Below, in pieces: positions 10,985-22,008 of a stretch of 64,000 bases of DNA. Each line of letters starts with the position of its first letter. Position 1 is the first letter of the stretch. The stretch comes from Hippasteria phrygiana. Lineage: Eukaryota > Echinodermata > Asteroidea > Valvatida > Goniasteridae. Both the position numbers and the translations under genes were made by a program. The DNA is taken from NCBI GenBank assembly GCA_037893225.1, contig JAZGUH010000002.1:1860001-1924000 (forward strand). The letters run 5' to 3'. The notes beneath the pieces are model-generated. The model ran no database searches and was not told the DNA's origin. It saw nothing but the letters and a program-made list of their open reading frames with translations.

Positions 10985-11104
10985 TATAGAGTACCGAAGT
11001 CTGACGTCAGTTGCCATGGCAACTGGTTCCAAACACATGCAGTTTAGAATGTATTCTGGTTCCAAACATTACATCGATTGACGTCATCACTTCGGTACTC
11101 TATA
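10985..11104. mobile_element. 120-bp MITE carrying CRE and X-box palindromes
   Basis: Terminal inverted repeats ATAGAGTACCGAAGT at 10986-11000 and its inverse at 11089-11103. Just inside each end is TGACGTCA (11002-11009 and 11079-11086), the full CREB/ATF site. Directly abutting the left one is GTTGCCATGGCAAC (11010-11023), a perfect palindromic RFX X-box. A short direct repeat GGTTCCAAACA occurs twice in the middle. Confidence 0.65.
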
Positions 11105-11984
11105 CAATGATTGAAAGTTCACCCAGAACATGATAAAAACGGTCATCACTCCGCACAGTGGTGAACATCATATAATGCAAATAGAAACATCAGGGAATAA
11201 GGCTACTTAGTCAAAAACCAATTGTGTTGGCCTATATCACATTGCAGTAACCTTACTCAAGGTCATCCTGGGACAAGTTCCATGTGGTTTGTACACACTT
11301 GCTGTACACAAATAATAGTCAGTGGGATATCACGGGACATAACAGAAAAAGGAGGGTAATGTATACACACAGGCAATCTGGAAGACAATAACAATATTGG
11401 AAATCTCGTGAACAAAGGCAAGTTAATTTACGAAAAAACGTGCATTTTTGAAATATTGGTCATGTCATACGAATGATCGAATTTTAGGCCACGGGGTACC
11501 ATATAAAATATTATGCAACAAGAATATTCAAAGTAATCGGAAATCAACCAAGGGGAAAATATAATTGTGTACACGGACTGAGAGTATAGTGACCGATTCA
11601 AGTGAATACTGCAGTCATAACAGAATGGTAATCGGCAATCACAAATGGATCTTACAATACTATCGGACAATCAATGTAATCAATGCAATACAAAACCAAA
11701 CATGATCATTTCGGTCAATAATAACAGCAAAAGTGACATCGATCTGAAGTCGACCAAATATCAGCAATATAATACAAGTAAATACAGGGTACAAGGCAAA
11801 AAAGGTTAATAGCTGCAGGCAAGAGAATGCTGACTCAATATACTCATATTGGGATTGTTCCAGCCAACTTGAGATTGTCTCAAATCGAGTCAACATAATT
11901 CAAAATACAAAGTATCCTGCACATAAGACAAATGGTAATAGGAAACACAAACTTCTTTTATACAATGAAAGTATATAGGCTTAC
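11105..11984. other. No gene seen
   Basis: AT-rich spacer between the two exon-like copies; if copy 1 is transcribed from the minus strand this is intron sequence, since its donor is at 11984. Confidence 0.35.
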
Positions 11985-12127
11985 CTGTATCAGCAGAGCA
12001 CAATGGTGAGGGTGAGAAGGACTATCATTAGAAATGACTTTTGGGAAAGTACAAACGTTTCCAATGATACTAAGTGTAAACGGGCACTTAATCTGAACAG
12101 CCCTCTCACCAGAGGTCCGAATCGCTT
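11985..12127 (-). other. Exon-like block, copy 1, with canonical splice sites
   Basis: On the minus strand the 143-base block is preceded by CCTCTCCTCAG (acceptor) and followed by GATACAG|GTAAGC (donor). One frame is open throughout (AIRTSGERAVQIKCPF..., ending ...HHCALLIQ). I do not recognise the product, and a noncoding exon is equally possible. A second copy of the block lies 1.34 kb downstream in the direction of transcription (10641-10784). Confidence 0.4.
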
Positions 12128-12467
12128 CTGAGGAGAGGCCGGCGATCTGGGGGAATATTATTCCGTCGACCACGCGTTCTGCCCATTCCGGTGGAACAAT
12201 TTCATTGGTAAAAATTATGAAACCAGGCAGATAATTCACTTTGGGATGGAGAGTGACCAATCAGAAAGTTACTGTCTTTACGTGGTAGACGTAGCATAAA
12301 AATGCAGACATTGCCATACAGTTTTAGCCGCGGGCATAAATGTAGCCATGTTGGCTGGGTTCTCAGACCAAATCTCCATCTGGTCAATAACTTATCCGCG
12401 TTGAGACAGTCGTCTCAGCGATATATTGGCATTAATCAACTCAGGGGTAAAATCTCCCACCTGGACG

Positions 12468-12724
12468 GTGTTATGTACACAAGCAAATGCTGCCAGTCAT
12501 TAGGTCTGGTCCTTGCCCTACAACACTTTGAAGTGTATGTAACAAATGGGGCTGGGGAGACGATCATTTATACTGATCATAACCCACTTGTGTTTTTGGA
12601 GAAATTAAAGACCAAGAACCAAAGATTATTTCGATGGAGTTTGACTTTGCAACCATACCCACTCAAAATCATTCATATTGCCGGAAAGAGCAATGTTTTG
12701 GCCGATGCTCTGTCCAGAGTTTAG
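12468..12724 (+). pseudogene. Gypsy-type RNase H fragment fused to an LTR start
   Basis: From about 12508 the frame reads LALQHFEVYV, then IIYTDHNPLVFLEKL, then IAGKSNVLADALSRV and a stop. This is the C-terminal half of a Ty3/gypsy RNase H, including the TDH and ADALSR signatures. The bases just upstream (about 12474-12506, TGTACACAAGCAAATGCTG...) match the start of the LTR at 12870, so an LTR head is joined straight to the RNase H. Gag, protease, most of the RT and the integrase are missing. Confidence 0.75.
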
Positions 12725-12857
12725 AAGATTGTACTTAATTACATAGATTTGTTGTGCTGTAAGACCAGTAAGTTTTAAACACAATACTTCTGTTTATTAA
12801 TGTAGCCAGACATATTTTCTTTTCTAAGCGAAAGTTTCCTGTGTAAATTTTCTTTCT

Positions 12858-12869
12858 TTATGGGGGGAG
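12858..12869 (+). other. Polypurine tract of the decayed gypsy element
   Basis: ATGGGGGGAGA directly precedes the TG of the LTR, the usual plus-strand primer position. Confidence 0.5.
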
Positions 12870-13300
12870 ATGTGTGTACACAAGCAAATGCTGACAGTGT
12901 TAGGAAATTCCCCTCACAGAATGTATATAATATACGCCCCTCATTCAGTATTACTATTATTCTCAACCGAACAAACAAAATGTTTTGTCACAGGCCACGC
13001 GCCACTTATTTGCATACGCGTGCCACTTCGGCTGACCCTGGAATTAATGAATGGGTCAACGTTGTTTACGCGAAGCATATGTTCCAGAAGTTTCTGCATA
13101 CGCCAGGTCAATCTCGTGTACGCTAGGCGTTTCGAGAACCTGTGTAAAAGATTATTTTTAGATGTGACGTAATTTGTACGATTCTCTAGAATTTCTAGTA
13201 ATCTCTGGAATGAATGAAATCCTTTACATATGAATTTGTTGTGTTCACTTAAGCTCAAACCTCTGTACGAGGCCCATTTCCGGGCGAAAATCCGCGTAAA
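12870..13300 (+). mobile_element. 3' LTR of the decayed gypsy element (right end not fixed)
   Basis: Begins TGTGTGTACACAAGCAAATG right after the polypurine tract, and its first ~33 bases recur at about 12474. A TATA-like stretch lies at about 12923. The right end could not be placed for lack of a second full copy, so the end given is approximate. Confidence 0.45.
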
Positions 13301-13660
13301 ATGACCCTTTTTTTCGACGTTTCGAGTCATAGTTTGATAACCATGCGGTCTTTTTCACCGGGTTAAACGGTTCTATACAATTTAACTCTTTGTCGTTCTC
13401 GTGATATATATATATATATTTTATCTTGAAAAAAATCCACGTACTTTCGGCTTTGAAAATGTGAACTTTTCATAATTTTTCTGTGTAAACGCACCGATTC
13501 AGCGCTCTCGCGTCGACTCTTTTGACTGTAGCTCCTTACTGGAGTATCGAATCGTACGGGGTTAAACGGAATCGAATAGCTTAGATCCTCCTCTTTCCTT
13601 ACATGTAAAACCTGTTATGATTGGTTAAAAAATACCTACGTACTTTTCACAAAGAAAAAA
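13301..13660. other. No gene seen; (TA)n microsatellite
   Basis: TA run at 13404-13419. The sequence is otherwise unremarkable and may include the remainder of the LTR. Confidence 0.4.
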
Positions 13661-13667
13661 GTGGCCA

Positions 13668-14095
13668 GTGACAACTTTCGATCAATGCCTGGATCCAATG
13701 CCTACCAAGCTGGTGAGTAATTGCCTTGATGTCTTGCTTCCGGTAATTACCAGAATTATTAATTCATCTCTAGAATCTGGTGTATTTCCCGAGGATTGGA
13801 AAGAAGCTTTGGTTTGTCCTTTGTTAAAAAAAGACAACCTCGACCTGATTTTAGAAAATTATCGACCGATCAGTAATTTACAATTCATATCTAAATTGAC
13901 TGAGAGAGCAGTGTGTGACCAACTTTACTGTCACATGTTTCCGGTTTTCCAATCGTCTTATCGGAAGTATCACAGTACCGAGACGGCTCTCCTAAAGGTA
14001 AAAAATGATATATTGCTGAAGATGAATTCCCAGCATGTTATTTTGCTTGTTCTTTTAGACCTAATTAGTGCAGCCTTCGACACTGTTGATCATTT
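13668..14095 (+). pseudogene. CR1/L2-like non-LTR reverse transcriptase fragment
   Basis: The frame contains VITRIINSSLESGVFPEDWK, LKKDNLDLILENYRPISNL and KYHSTETALL, the N-terminal RT blocks of CR1/L2-like LINEs. It then reaches catalytic block A, which has an extra residue (LLDLISAAFDTVDH instead of the usual LDLSAAFD spacing). It stops shortly after block A, so the palm with the (Y/F)xDD motif is missing. The cut coincides with the start of the BEL/Pao leader. A dead fragment. Confidence 0.8.
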
Positions 14096-14139
14096 TTGTA
14101 GTTTCCAAGATTCTCTTATATGCTAATTTTGACCTTTGC

Positions 14140-14882
14140 CAATTTAACCCCTTGTTCTTTGTTTACATTTTATGTAGTTTGCATAATGTTAGCTTATTTG
14201 CATACGAAGCGTGCTGTTGCAAAGGACTATGGGACAATTTTACTCACATGGAAGCTTAGACACCCAGTAAAACCCGAGTTTTTGCACGTACAATGCACAC
14301 GGTCTGAAACCGTCTTTTACCTAACGGTCTAAACTAACGAAGCTGAAACTATCAATCTAACGATCCATCTGATAAGATGATTGAAGAACTGTTGTGTTAT
14401 TAAAAGAAGAAGTTGTTATCACCATCATAAAATCTGGCGTGAAACTGACTTTTGAAACTGTGGATCGACAAACTGAATCCCCGTGAACATCGTGAATAAG
14501 CCGGATTGGGTGACGCGATATCGACTGTCATGACTGTGAAAACTGTGAGTTAATTACACCAGATCGTTTGAGTAGGAAGACGTGAAGTGGAACTAGGGTT
14601 TGAATAATTGTGAACTGTGAACATTACATCAGTAAAAGACGCCAGACAAGAAATAAAGTGATTATTGGAGACCGAAAATCCTGTGAAAGAAAGAACGATC
14701 TGACCAAAATTTGTGCGTATTAGACAACCACACGGTCCATATAGCCGTAGTTTGTCCGGAAATTGGGCACCCGGAATTTCCGTGTCCGAAGCGAAGACCA
14801 ACGCATCGGGAAGTGACAACAAACATTTATTTTGTACAGCATTCACACCCACAATTGAGCCAAACAAGAGGATGTTTTCAAC
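14140..14882 (+). mobile_element. Leader and probable 5' LTR remnant of the BEL/Pao element
   Basis: About 740 bases between the LINE scrap and the ATG at 14883, without a long frame on the plus strand. It is rich in GTGAA/ACTG words typical of an untranslated leader. A second LTR was not found after the pol end at 27972, so the 5' LTR limits cannot be set. Confidence 0.4.
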
Positions 14883-17800
14883 ATGATTGATCCTGAAAAC
14901 CATGATGGGTGTGAAGCTTCTTTAGACAAAATCCCCATTGCAGACTTAAGCATGTCAATGCCACAACTCTCCCCACATGATGATAACGGGGCCGGAGTTG
15001 AGATCCAGCCACACGACAGTGTTTCTGAAGCAGGACATTCTACCGGCGGTGCCTCGTGTGTGTCAGTTAGAACCACGGCATCAGCACTTGCCATTAAAAC
15101 TAGACAGCGTGAAGTTGAGCTGACTGCAAAGTCTGCAGCACTTCAACAAAGAAACAAATTGGAGCAACGCAAACGCCTCTTCCAGAGAGAATGGGAACTT
15201 CAAGAAGCACAAGATGAGATCCGCCGTGCACAAGAACGGGTCATGATGATCCACCGCAGACAAGAAATGGAAGAAGAGGCCAAAAGAATCGAGCGAGAAC
15301 AAGAAGAGATAGAGATAAATGCGGAACTTCATGCCGCCAGAGCCGTTTCCAAAATGTTGGAACAAACAGAAAATATGGACACGTTTTCCCACACATCAAA
15401 GAAGATTACTGAAGCCATCATGACAAGTCTCGCACCGGAAGTAACCCAGACAGAGCCGGTGATGAGCCACATGCAAGAACCACATGGCCAGCTAAACCCT
15501 GACACAAGTCCCTTTGTCATTGCGAACGGGAAAGTGAATGACGCTGCCGCCAACGTGAACCCACAAGGGCAAAACCCAGCACAGAATCCTGATGCTAAAG
15601 AACCAACTAGTGGAAAAGGCGGGCCCCCAGTGCAATCAGCACAACCGACCATGGAAACAATTCTCAACAAAATAGTGGAAAACCAGAGAGAATCGGCCCT
15701 ACCGAGTGCAGAGTTGGATCCGTTCGATGGTACTAACGTACTGTCTTACCTCTCCTTCATTAAGAATTTCAAATATGTGGTTGAAGACAAAACCCAAGAC
15801 CCAGCCAGAAGATTGGAGTTGCTGTTAAAATACACAAAGGGAGAAGCACACGAACTAATCAAAGAATGCCCCATGATAGATCCACCATCAAAAGGCTATG
15901 AGAGGGCACAGTGGCTGTTAAAACGAGATTATGGTCAACCGCCCATACTCGCAGCCGCCTACAAGACCAGGGCCGAAGAATGGACCAAAATTCCACTCGG
16001 TGACAAAGTAGCTCTAAGAAAATTCGCCATATTTTTGGTGAACTGTTGCAATGCAAAATGTGGCAACACAGAGATGAGCAGCATGGATGGATATGAATTC
16101 CTCAGAATTCTTGCTTCTAAGCTACCCACTGCACAACAACAACATTGGATACGACAGGTTGGGAGGTACCGAGAAGAAAAGATACGCTCCCCGACACTAG
16201 ATGATTTTGAGCAGTTTGTGGGACAACTATCCCGCAACGAAAATGACCCAAGAATTGCAGGCCTGGGTTATCAGCAACGCAGCAAAGACTACAAGCCCTC
16301 AGTATCACCCCCGCAAAGGCCTCAGAAGGGAATGCCGATAGCAGCTAAGAAAATCTTTACCACAAGTGTGCAAAGCCATGCTAGTGAAAGGCCACGCCCA
16401 CAGACAAAACCCAAGAATTCAGCTGTAGAGAACAAGGCAGCTAAAGCGCCATGTCTTTACTGTGGTGACGGGACAAATCACGGTGTTCTCGAATGCAGAA
16501 AGTTTGCGGCACTTGACCCGAAGGCAAAATCAGAATTTTGTCTAAAAAAGGGGATGTGTTTCAGTTGCCTGAATCCGGGGCATCTGAAGATTTCGTGCCC
16601 AAACAAAGAGTGGGCAAAGTGCAGTAAGTGCCCAAAACAACATGTGACAGCGATGCACGATCCAGACCGGCAGCCAAAGAAAACCGCGAATGCAGTTCCA
16701 GTAGGAGAGCAGAAGGAAATTGACGTTCAGATCACCACAGGATGTGTTGGCATACAAACAGAGACTTGTGGCAGCATCAATGTAGACAAGACCAGTCCGT
16801 TGATGGCCATAATTCCCGTCATCGTGAAGGCAAAGTCAAGTGATAAATGCATTGCGACCTATGCATTTATAGACAACGGTAGTGGAGCTGTATTCTCGGG
16901 CACTGAGCTGAGCCGCAGATTGAAGACCAAAACCAAGAAAACCAAACTCCTGCTAAAAACATTGAACTTGGAACACACCTTTGACACAGAGATGATTCTA
17001 GATGATCTACAAGTAGGCAGCATAGATGGTGCCAACTTCATAGACCTGCCTACTGTCTACATCAAAGATAAAATGCCAGTGACCCTCGAGGATGCTCCAA
17101 CTCAGGAAGACCTAAACAGATGGGACCATCTCCGAGACATAAAACTACCCCAGCTGCAAGGAAGTAACATCCCACATGTTACACTGATGATTGGGGTGAA
17201 CGTCCCAGCTGCTTCCACTCCCCTACAGATGTCATGCAGCAGGGTCGGTGAACCATATGCCATCAAGTCACCACTTGGTTGGCTTGTGTATGGCCTTCCA
17301 GGGAAGTTGAAAGGCCAGAATGACGTAAATGTCAACTTTTGTCGCATTGACAATGCTACTTTGCAGAATACCCAAGACAGCCTTGAAGAGCAGTTCAGAA
17401 CCTATGTGAACATGGAGTTTGCTGAGAGACTGAGCGATGGCCAACAGCATCCCTCAGCAGATGACAAGATATTCCTCAAAATCATGAAGGAATCTGTGGC
17501 CAAGATAGATGGACACTATCAGACCGCTCTACCACTTCGTGACAGAAGCGTGAAGTTGCCTGACAGCCGTCTGCAAGCAGAAATTTATGCCGGACGCCTA
17601 CGAAAAAGGCTGTTGAAGAATGATGCACTAAAGAAGAAGTATACCGATTTCATGACGAATCTACTCAACAAGGGGTATGCAGAAAAGGTGCCACAACAAA
17701 GTAAGCCAAGGAGAGATGGTCGAGTGTGGTATGTTCCCCACCATGGGATTTACCATCCTCGCAAACCCGACAAAATCAGGGTAGTATTCAACTGCCCGGC

Positions 17801-18017
17801 AAAGGTTGGAGGCACCTCTCTTAACAATCAACTACTTCAGGGACCGGATATGACCAATCTCTTGTACGGGGTCCTCCTCCGATGGCGTCAAAATCCAATC
17901 GCTGTGATGGCCGATGTGGAATCGATGTTCTTTCAGGTACGAGTCAATCCTGAGGACCGTGACATGATGCGTTACCTATGGTGGCCTGATGGGGATCTCG
18001 ACGCCGAAGTGCAGTAA
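14883..18017 (+). pseudogene. gag-pol: BEL/Pao gag-pol, 5' part: gag, protease, start of RT
   Basis: 1,044 codons from ATG 14883. Residues about 65-165 form a Glu/Lys/Gln-rich coiled coil. About 270-430 is the DUF1759-type gag core (LDPFDGTNVLSYLSFIKNF). From 523 come Cys/His knuckles (CLYCGDGTNHGVLEC, CFSCLNPGHLKISC). The aspartic protease centre is near residue 662 (FIDNGSGAVF, the DNG/DSG variant usual in this group). RT begins about 880, with RVVFNC near 966. The frame stops at TAA 18015-18017 in the middle of the RT, but the same frame continues at once on the other side with normal RT sequence. The stop is therefore most simply a single-base nonsense mutation. Confidence 0.9.
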
Positions 18018-18023
18018 TATCGA

Positions 18024-18560
18024 ATGTCGGTGCACCTGTTTGGCGCAGTTTCGTCACCAAGTTGCGCCAATTATGCACTGAGAAAGACCGCAAGTGACAC
18101 CGAAGGAAAATACAGTGCTGAGGTCACAAGTGCCATCCGTCAGAATTTCTACGTCGATGATTTCCTGAAATCAGTACCCACGGAAGGTGAAGCCGTTGAC
18201 TTGGTACAAGAAATCTGCCAAGCCATGGCCGAAGGTGGATTCCACCTTACCAAATGGCTCAGCAACAGCCGACGAGTGCTACAGATGATCCCATCAGAAG
18301 AGCGAGCCAAAGATGTGAAAGATCTCGACCTCCACAGTGATCTCCTCCCAGTGGATCGCGCTTTGGGCGTGCAGTGGTGCGTCGAAGCAGACCAATTGAA
18401 GTTCGGTTTGAAAGAAGCAAACCCAAAGGCCAGTAGGAGGAACATCCTCTCCGTCTTGAGTTCCGTGTATGACCCATTTGGAGTGACTTCGCCATATGTT
18501 TTGAAGGCGAAGATGATCTTGCAAGCCCTGTGCCAAGAACGAATAGGTTGGGATGAACCA
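18024..18560 (+). pseudogene. BEL/Pao RT, middle part
   Basis: Same frame as the upstream part, separated only by the TAA. Contains HLFGAVSSPSCANYAL and the catalytic NFYVDDFLKS near 18148, then the thumb region with SVYDPFGVTSP, a BEL/Pao hallmark. The useful reading frame ends near 18558-18562, where a net -1 (or +2) shift moves the coding to another frame; the original frame stops at 18599. Confidence 0.9.
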
Positions 18561-19957
18561 ATACGGAGAAGAGCCAAGCGGAGTGGGAGAAATGGCTGAA
18601 AGACCTGCCAAATCTAGATGACGTAAAGCTCAACCGTTGCTTCCAGCCCAAAGATTTTGGGAAGGTGGTCAACGTGCAGATGCATCATTTTGCAGATGCG
18701 AGCCAAGATGGGTATGGCACTGCGACGTACCTCAGATTAACCAACGAGATGAACCAGATCCACTGTGAATTTGTGAGCGCTAAGTCTCGAGTAGCCCCCT
18801 TGAAGGCGCACACAATCGTGAAGCTGGAACTCACTGCAGCCACGTCAGCCGTTCGCCAGAATGACATGATGCAGAGAGAGATGACAATGAACATTGACAC
18901 GACCACTTTTTGGACAGATAGCCAAACTGTCCTGAAGTACATCGCCAACAAAACTGCCAGATACCCGGTGTTTGTGGCCAACAGAATTGCAGTGATCAAT
19001 GATGGCTCAGATTGCCATCAGTGGAGATATGTACCCTCGAAGTTGAATTCAGCTGACCATGCCTCCCGTGGTCTCGACGCTAAAGAACTTCTCCACAAGA
19101 CAGAGTGGCTGAATGGCCCGGAGTTCCTATGGCAACAAGAAGAAACTTGGCCTGGATCAGATAAGACTCTCCCAGCAGACGAAACTGATATGGCTACTTC
19201 TGACCAAATCTCAGAAGTCAGTGTCAATATTGTGATGACAGCTGAGGAATCTGGTACAGTTGACAAATTACTGAACCATTACTCTAACTGGACCAAACTA
19301 AAAAGAGCGGTGGCTTGGTGGCTACGCCTTAGGAGGATGCTTCTGAAGAAGGCTAGCACTGGCCAAGTCACAAAACCAGATCGATCTCTTGCAGCAGAGG
19401 AAATGCAGAATGCAGAAAAGGCCATAATTAGATTCATCCAGAGGCAAGCATTTCCTAAAGAGATCAAGATGTTGGAGGAGAATCGGAGATGCCAAAACTC
19501 CGAAAAGAAGAGCCAAAGTGACAAACACAGAACCAGACTAATCGGCCGAGACAGCGTGCTGATTAACCTTGACCCAGAGCTGCAGGATGGTTTGCTGAGA
19601 GTTGGGGGAAGACTCCGGAATGCGCCTATTCCGGTTAATGCAAAGCACCCCCTCATTCTTCCTAAGAATCACCATGTGTCTACCCTGGTGATTACCCACA
19701 CACACCAGAAGGTTGGACATCAGGGCCGAAACCATGTTCTGAGACAGAACTACTGGATCATCAAAGCCAGTGTCACAGTGAAAAACATTCTGAAACGCTG
19801 TGTACTGTGCAAGAAGAATCAACCGAGAGTTGGCAACCAAAAGATGGCCGACTTGCCAGCTTGCCGGGTGCAACCTGAACACCCTGCATTTACTCACACT
19901 GGAGTGGACTACTTCGGACCGTTTTACATCAAACATGGCCGTACCACCAGGAAACGG
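18560..19957 (+). pseudogene. BEL/Pao RNase H and integrase N-terminal part
   Basis: The frame that continues after the shift gives HHFADASQDGYGTATYLR and VKLELTAA (RNase H), then TFWTDSQTVL. These are followed by the integrase zinc region (ITHTHQKVGHQGRNH ... CVLCKKNQ) and the start of the catalytic core, with the first Asp in HTGVDYFGPF. Coding is cut at 19957-19960 by insertion of the gypsy element; the remaining bases to 19975 read into its LTR. The integrase resumes at 27132. Confidence 0.9.
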
Positions 19958-19960
19958 TAC
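19957..19960. other. Target-site duplication GTAC, left copy
   Basis: GTAC precedes the 5' LTR and is repeated at 27128-27131 after the 3' LTR. Confidence 0.85.
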
Positions 19961-20760
19961 TGTAACAAAATTTGATTTTCTTAACTATACTTTTTTACAC
20001 TACAATTTGGAGCAGCTATCAAGCATTCCACATTCCTTGCCGCTTATTATGTAACTAATGGTATTTGGATTAATTCATAAGTTAAGCTTTTGTTGACCCA
20101 CATATGTAGTTTGGGGCTAAAGGTACCTGGCTTAGTATATTTGTTATACTCATGTTATGTAATTTGTCTTGGTTAACAAAGACTGCATGTTTTAAGGAAA
20201 ACCAGGCTTATATAAACCCCTTGTGGATTCATCCGGGCGTGGACTTGTGGCTGGGTTATGGTGGTGGATGGTGGTGTCTAGTTTGGCTCCCTGTTTTGTT
20301 ATTGATGGGAGTCCAGCTTTGTTGTGCGTGGGAAATTATGTTTACTAGATTGCACCATCGCCACCGCCATACATTATAAGGGTTCAGTACTCTGCTGTCT
20401 TGTGAGTATATTCCAATTTTACTTACAGTCTTTAACCATGCCAAAGCTACGGTGTTTTTTTTTTATCGTAGCTGTTTAGCCTTAGCCCTGCATGTATTCA
20501 CTTTTGCTCTGTCGGTAACTTATATGTAAGTGCTTCCATTGTTTATTACTTGCCTTGCTCTCCCTTGGTGAGCTACATATGTATGTTAGGAAAAGAAGGA
20601 CCTAATAAATTGAAGTATTTGATTTGTTTAGATTCCATATATGTATCATCATTAGTCTCTTTTCGTTTCGTTTGTTTTTCCTTGATTAATTTACACATTT
20701 ATATGATTTATTAGTTAATCCCCCCAACTGGCGGTTTGGCTCCATTGGGAAGCCGTTACA
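19961..20760 (+). repeat. 5' LTR of the nested gypsy element (800 bp)
   Basis: Begins TGTAAC and ends GTTACA. TATA box TATAAA at 20211-20216 and a polyadenylation signal AATAAA at 20604-20609, in the order expected for U3-R-U5. Open frames inside the LTR are not genes. Confidence 0.95.
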
Positions 20761-20765
20761 GTTTT

Positions 20766-20783
20766 TGGTGGAAGATCCGGGTA
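20766..20783 (+). other. Primer binding site
   Basis: TGGTGGAAGATCCGGGTA starts five bases after the LTR, and its TGG fits the CCA end of a tRNA. Which tRNA is not decided. Confidence 0.6.
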
Positions 20784-20826
20784 CCTCTCACATTTAAATT
20801 TGTATTGCAAGAATAGATACTCGATT

Positions 20827-22008
20827 ATGGCTTTTGGACGCAAGGCAGTGTGCGAACAGATGGATCGTACTATACGTTTGTTACAGACAGAGCTGGATAA
20901 AAAGTTGTGTGATATACAAGTGGGGATAGGGAATATGGGCAGGTCTGCTCCGTCCAAGGGGAACAAATTTCCTCGACCCAGTCGTAGGTCCACCCCCATG
21001 GACGAGTATGGGCAAAGGCAAGGTAGGCTGACAGACTGGCAGGATACTGAACCCTATATAATTGATACCCCAGTTCCTGGTGTATCAAATCCGGTATTTG
21101 ATATGGGCTTATCCCTGCCAGAAACACCTATGGCAGTAACTGTTCCTCCAGAATTTTCTGATGCTCCCATTAAGAAACCAGTAGTAGTTCCTGACATTTT
21201 TGATGGTAGAACACAATTAGACGACTGGATAACTCACCTTAATCTCTGTAGTCAAATTAACTCGTGGACAGAAGCACAAAAAACCAGTTTTTTGGCTGTT
21301 AAGCTGAAGGGCCCTGCTTTACAAGTATATACTGACTTACCTGAGGCGAAGAAAACCAACTATGCAGAGCTCGTCAAGGCTTTGCGAGAACGCTTTAGTC
21401 CTCCAGGTCAGACGGATCTCTATCGAGCCAAATTAAAAGCTAGGGTCCGAAGGAAAGGTGAACCGCTCCCTGAACTTGCGAGTGATATTCGTAGGTTAGT
21501 TCTTAGGGCATACCCAGATGTTTCTTCAGAGTTTAGAGATGAGCTGGGTCGTGATTGTTTTTTGGATGCCTTGGATTCTCCAGACATTCGAGTACAGGTT
21601 AGGAGACTTAAACCTAAAACATTAGGTTTAGCACTTACCTTGGCGTCGGAGGAGGAAGCCTTTCTTCACCTTGAATATAATAAGGAAAAGCTGCCCAAAC
21701 ACGTGATAGCTAGTGCAAATCCAAAGCCTAGTCATGGTAGTTCAGAGTCAAAATTAAAAGATGAACTGGAGAATAAAATTAAACAGTTGGAAAAACAAAT
21801 CCAACAATTACAGTCCCAGGTAAACTTCCGTTATCCAAGGAAGAGAGGGCCTATGGTTTGCTGGAACTGTAAGGAGATAGGACACAAAAGATCAGAGTGC
21901 CCACACTTGTTGTCATACTCTTCTAATCCTGCTTCTCGTCAGCCAGATAATGTTTATCAGGGAAACGAGACTCGGCTGAGTATGGGGCCAGTACCCAGCC
22001 CTCAATAG
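20827..22008 (+). CDS. gag: Gypsy gag protein
   Basis: 393 residues from ATG 20827 (MAFGRKAV...), the first ATG in the frame. The capsid-like core spans about residues 115-270 ([16 protein letters not shown], then [17 protein letters not shown], and [18 protein letters not shown]). A short Lys/Gln coiled coil follows at about 310-335, then one CCHC zinc knuckle ([14 protein letters not shown]) that would bind the RNA genome. The frame looks intact. Near its end lies GGGAAAC, a likely -1 frameshift site giving access to pol. Confidence 0.92.
   Translation: MAFGRKAVCEQMDRTIRLLQTELDKKLCDIQVGIGNMGRSAPSKGNKFPRPSRRSTPMDEYGQRQGRLTDWQDTEPYIIDTPVPGVSNPVFDMGLSLPETPMAVTVPPEFSDAPIKKPVVVPDIFDGRTQLDDWITHLNLCSQINSWTEAQKTSFLAVKLKGPALQVYTDLPEAKKTNYAELVKALRERFSPPGQTDLYRAKLKARVRRKGEPLPELASDIRRLVLRAYPDVSSEFRDELGRDCFLDALDSPDIRVQVRRLKPKTLGLALTLASEEEAFLHLEYNKEKLPKHVIASANPKPSHGSSESKLKDELENKIKQLEKQIQQLQSQVNFRYPRKRGPMVCWNCKEIGHKRSECPHLLSYSSNPASRQPDNVYQGNETRLSMGPVPSPQ
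21960..21966 (+). promoter_or_regulatory. Probable -1 ribosomal frameshift site GGGAAAC
   Basis: The heptamer reads G GGA AAC in the gag frame, the X XXY YYZ form. The pol frame is exactly -1 to gag and is open from 21927, so the two overlap over 21927-22008. Downstream, ACTCGGCTGAGT (21970-21981) can form a 4-bp hairpin, and TGGGGCC (21983-21989) can pair with GGCCCA at 22016-22021. Confidence 0.6.

Noticed and set aside
20152..20379. 75-codon frame present twice (also at 26522-26749)
   Set aside because: It lies inside the gypsy LTR, over and downstream of its TATA box, and is duplicated only because the LTR is.
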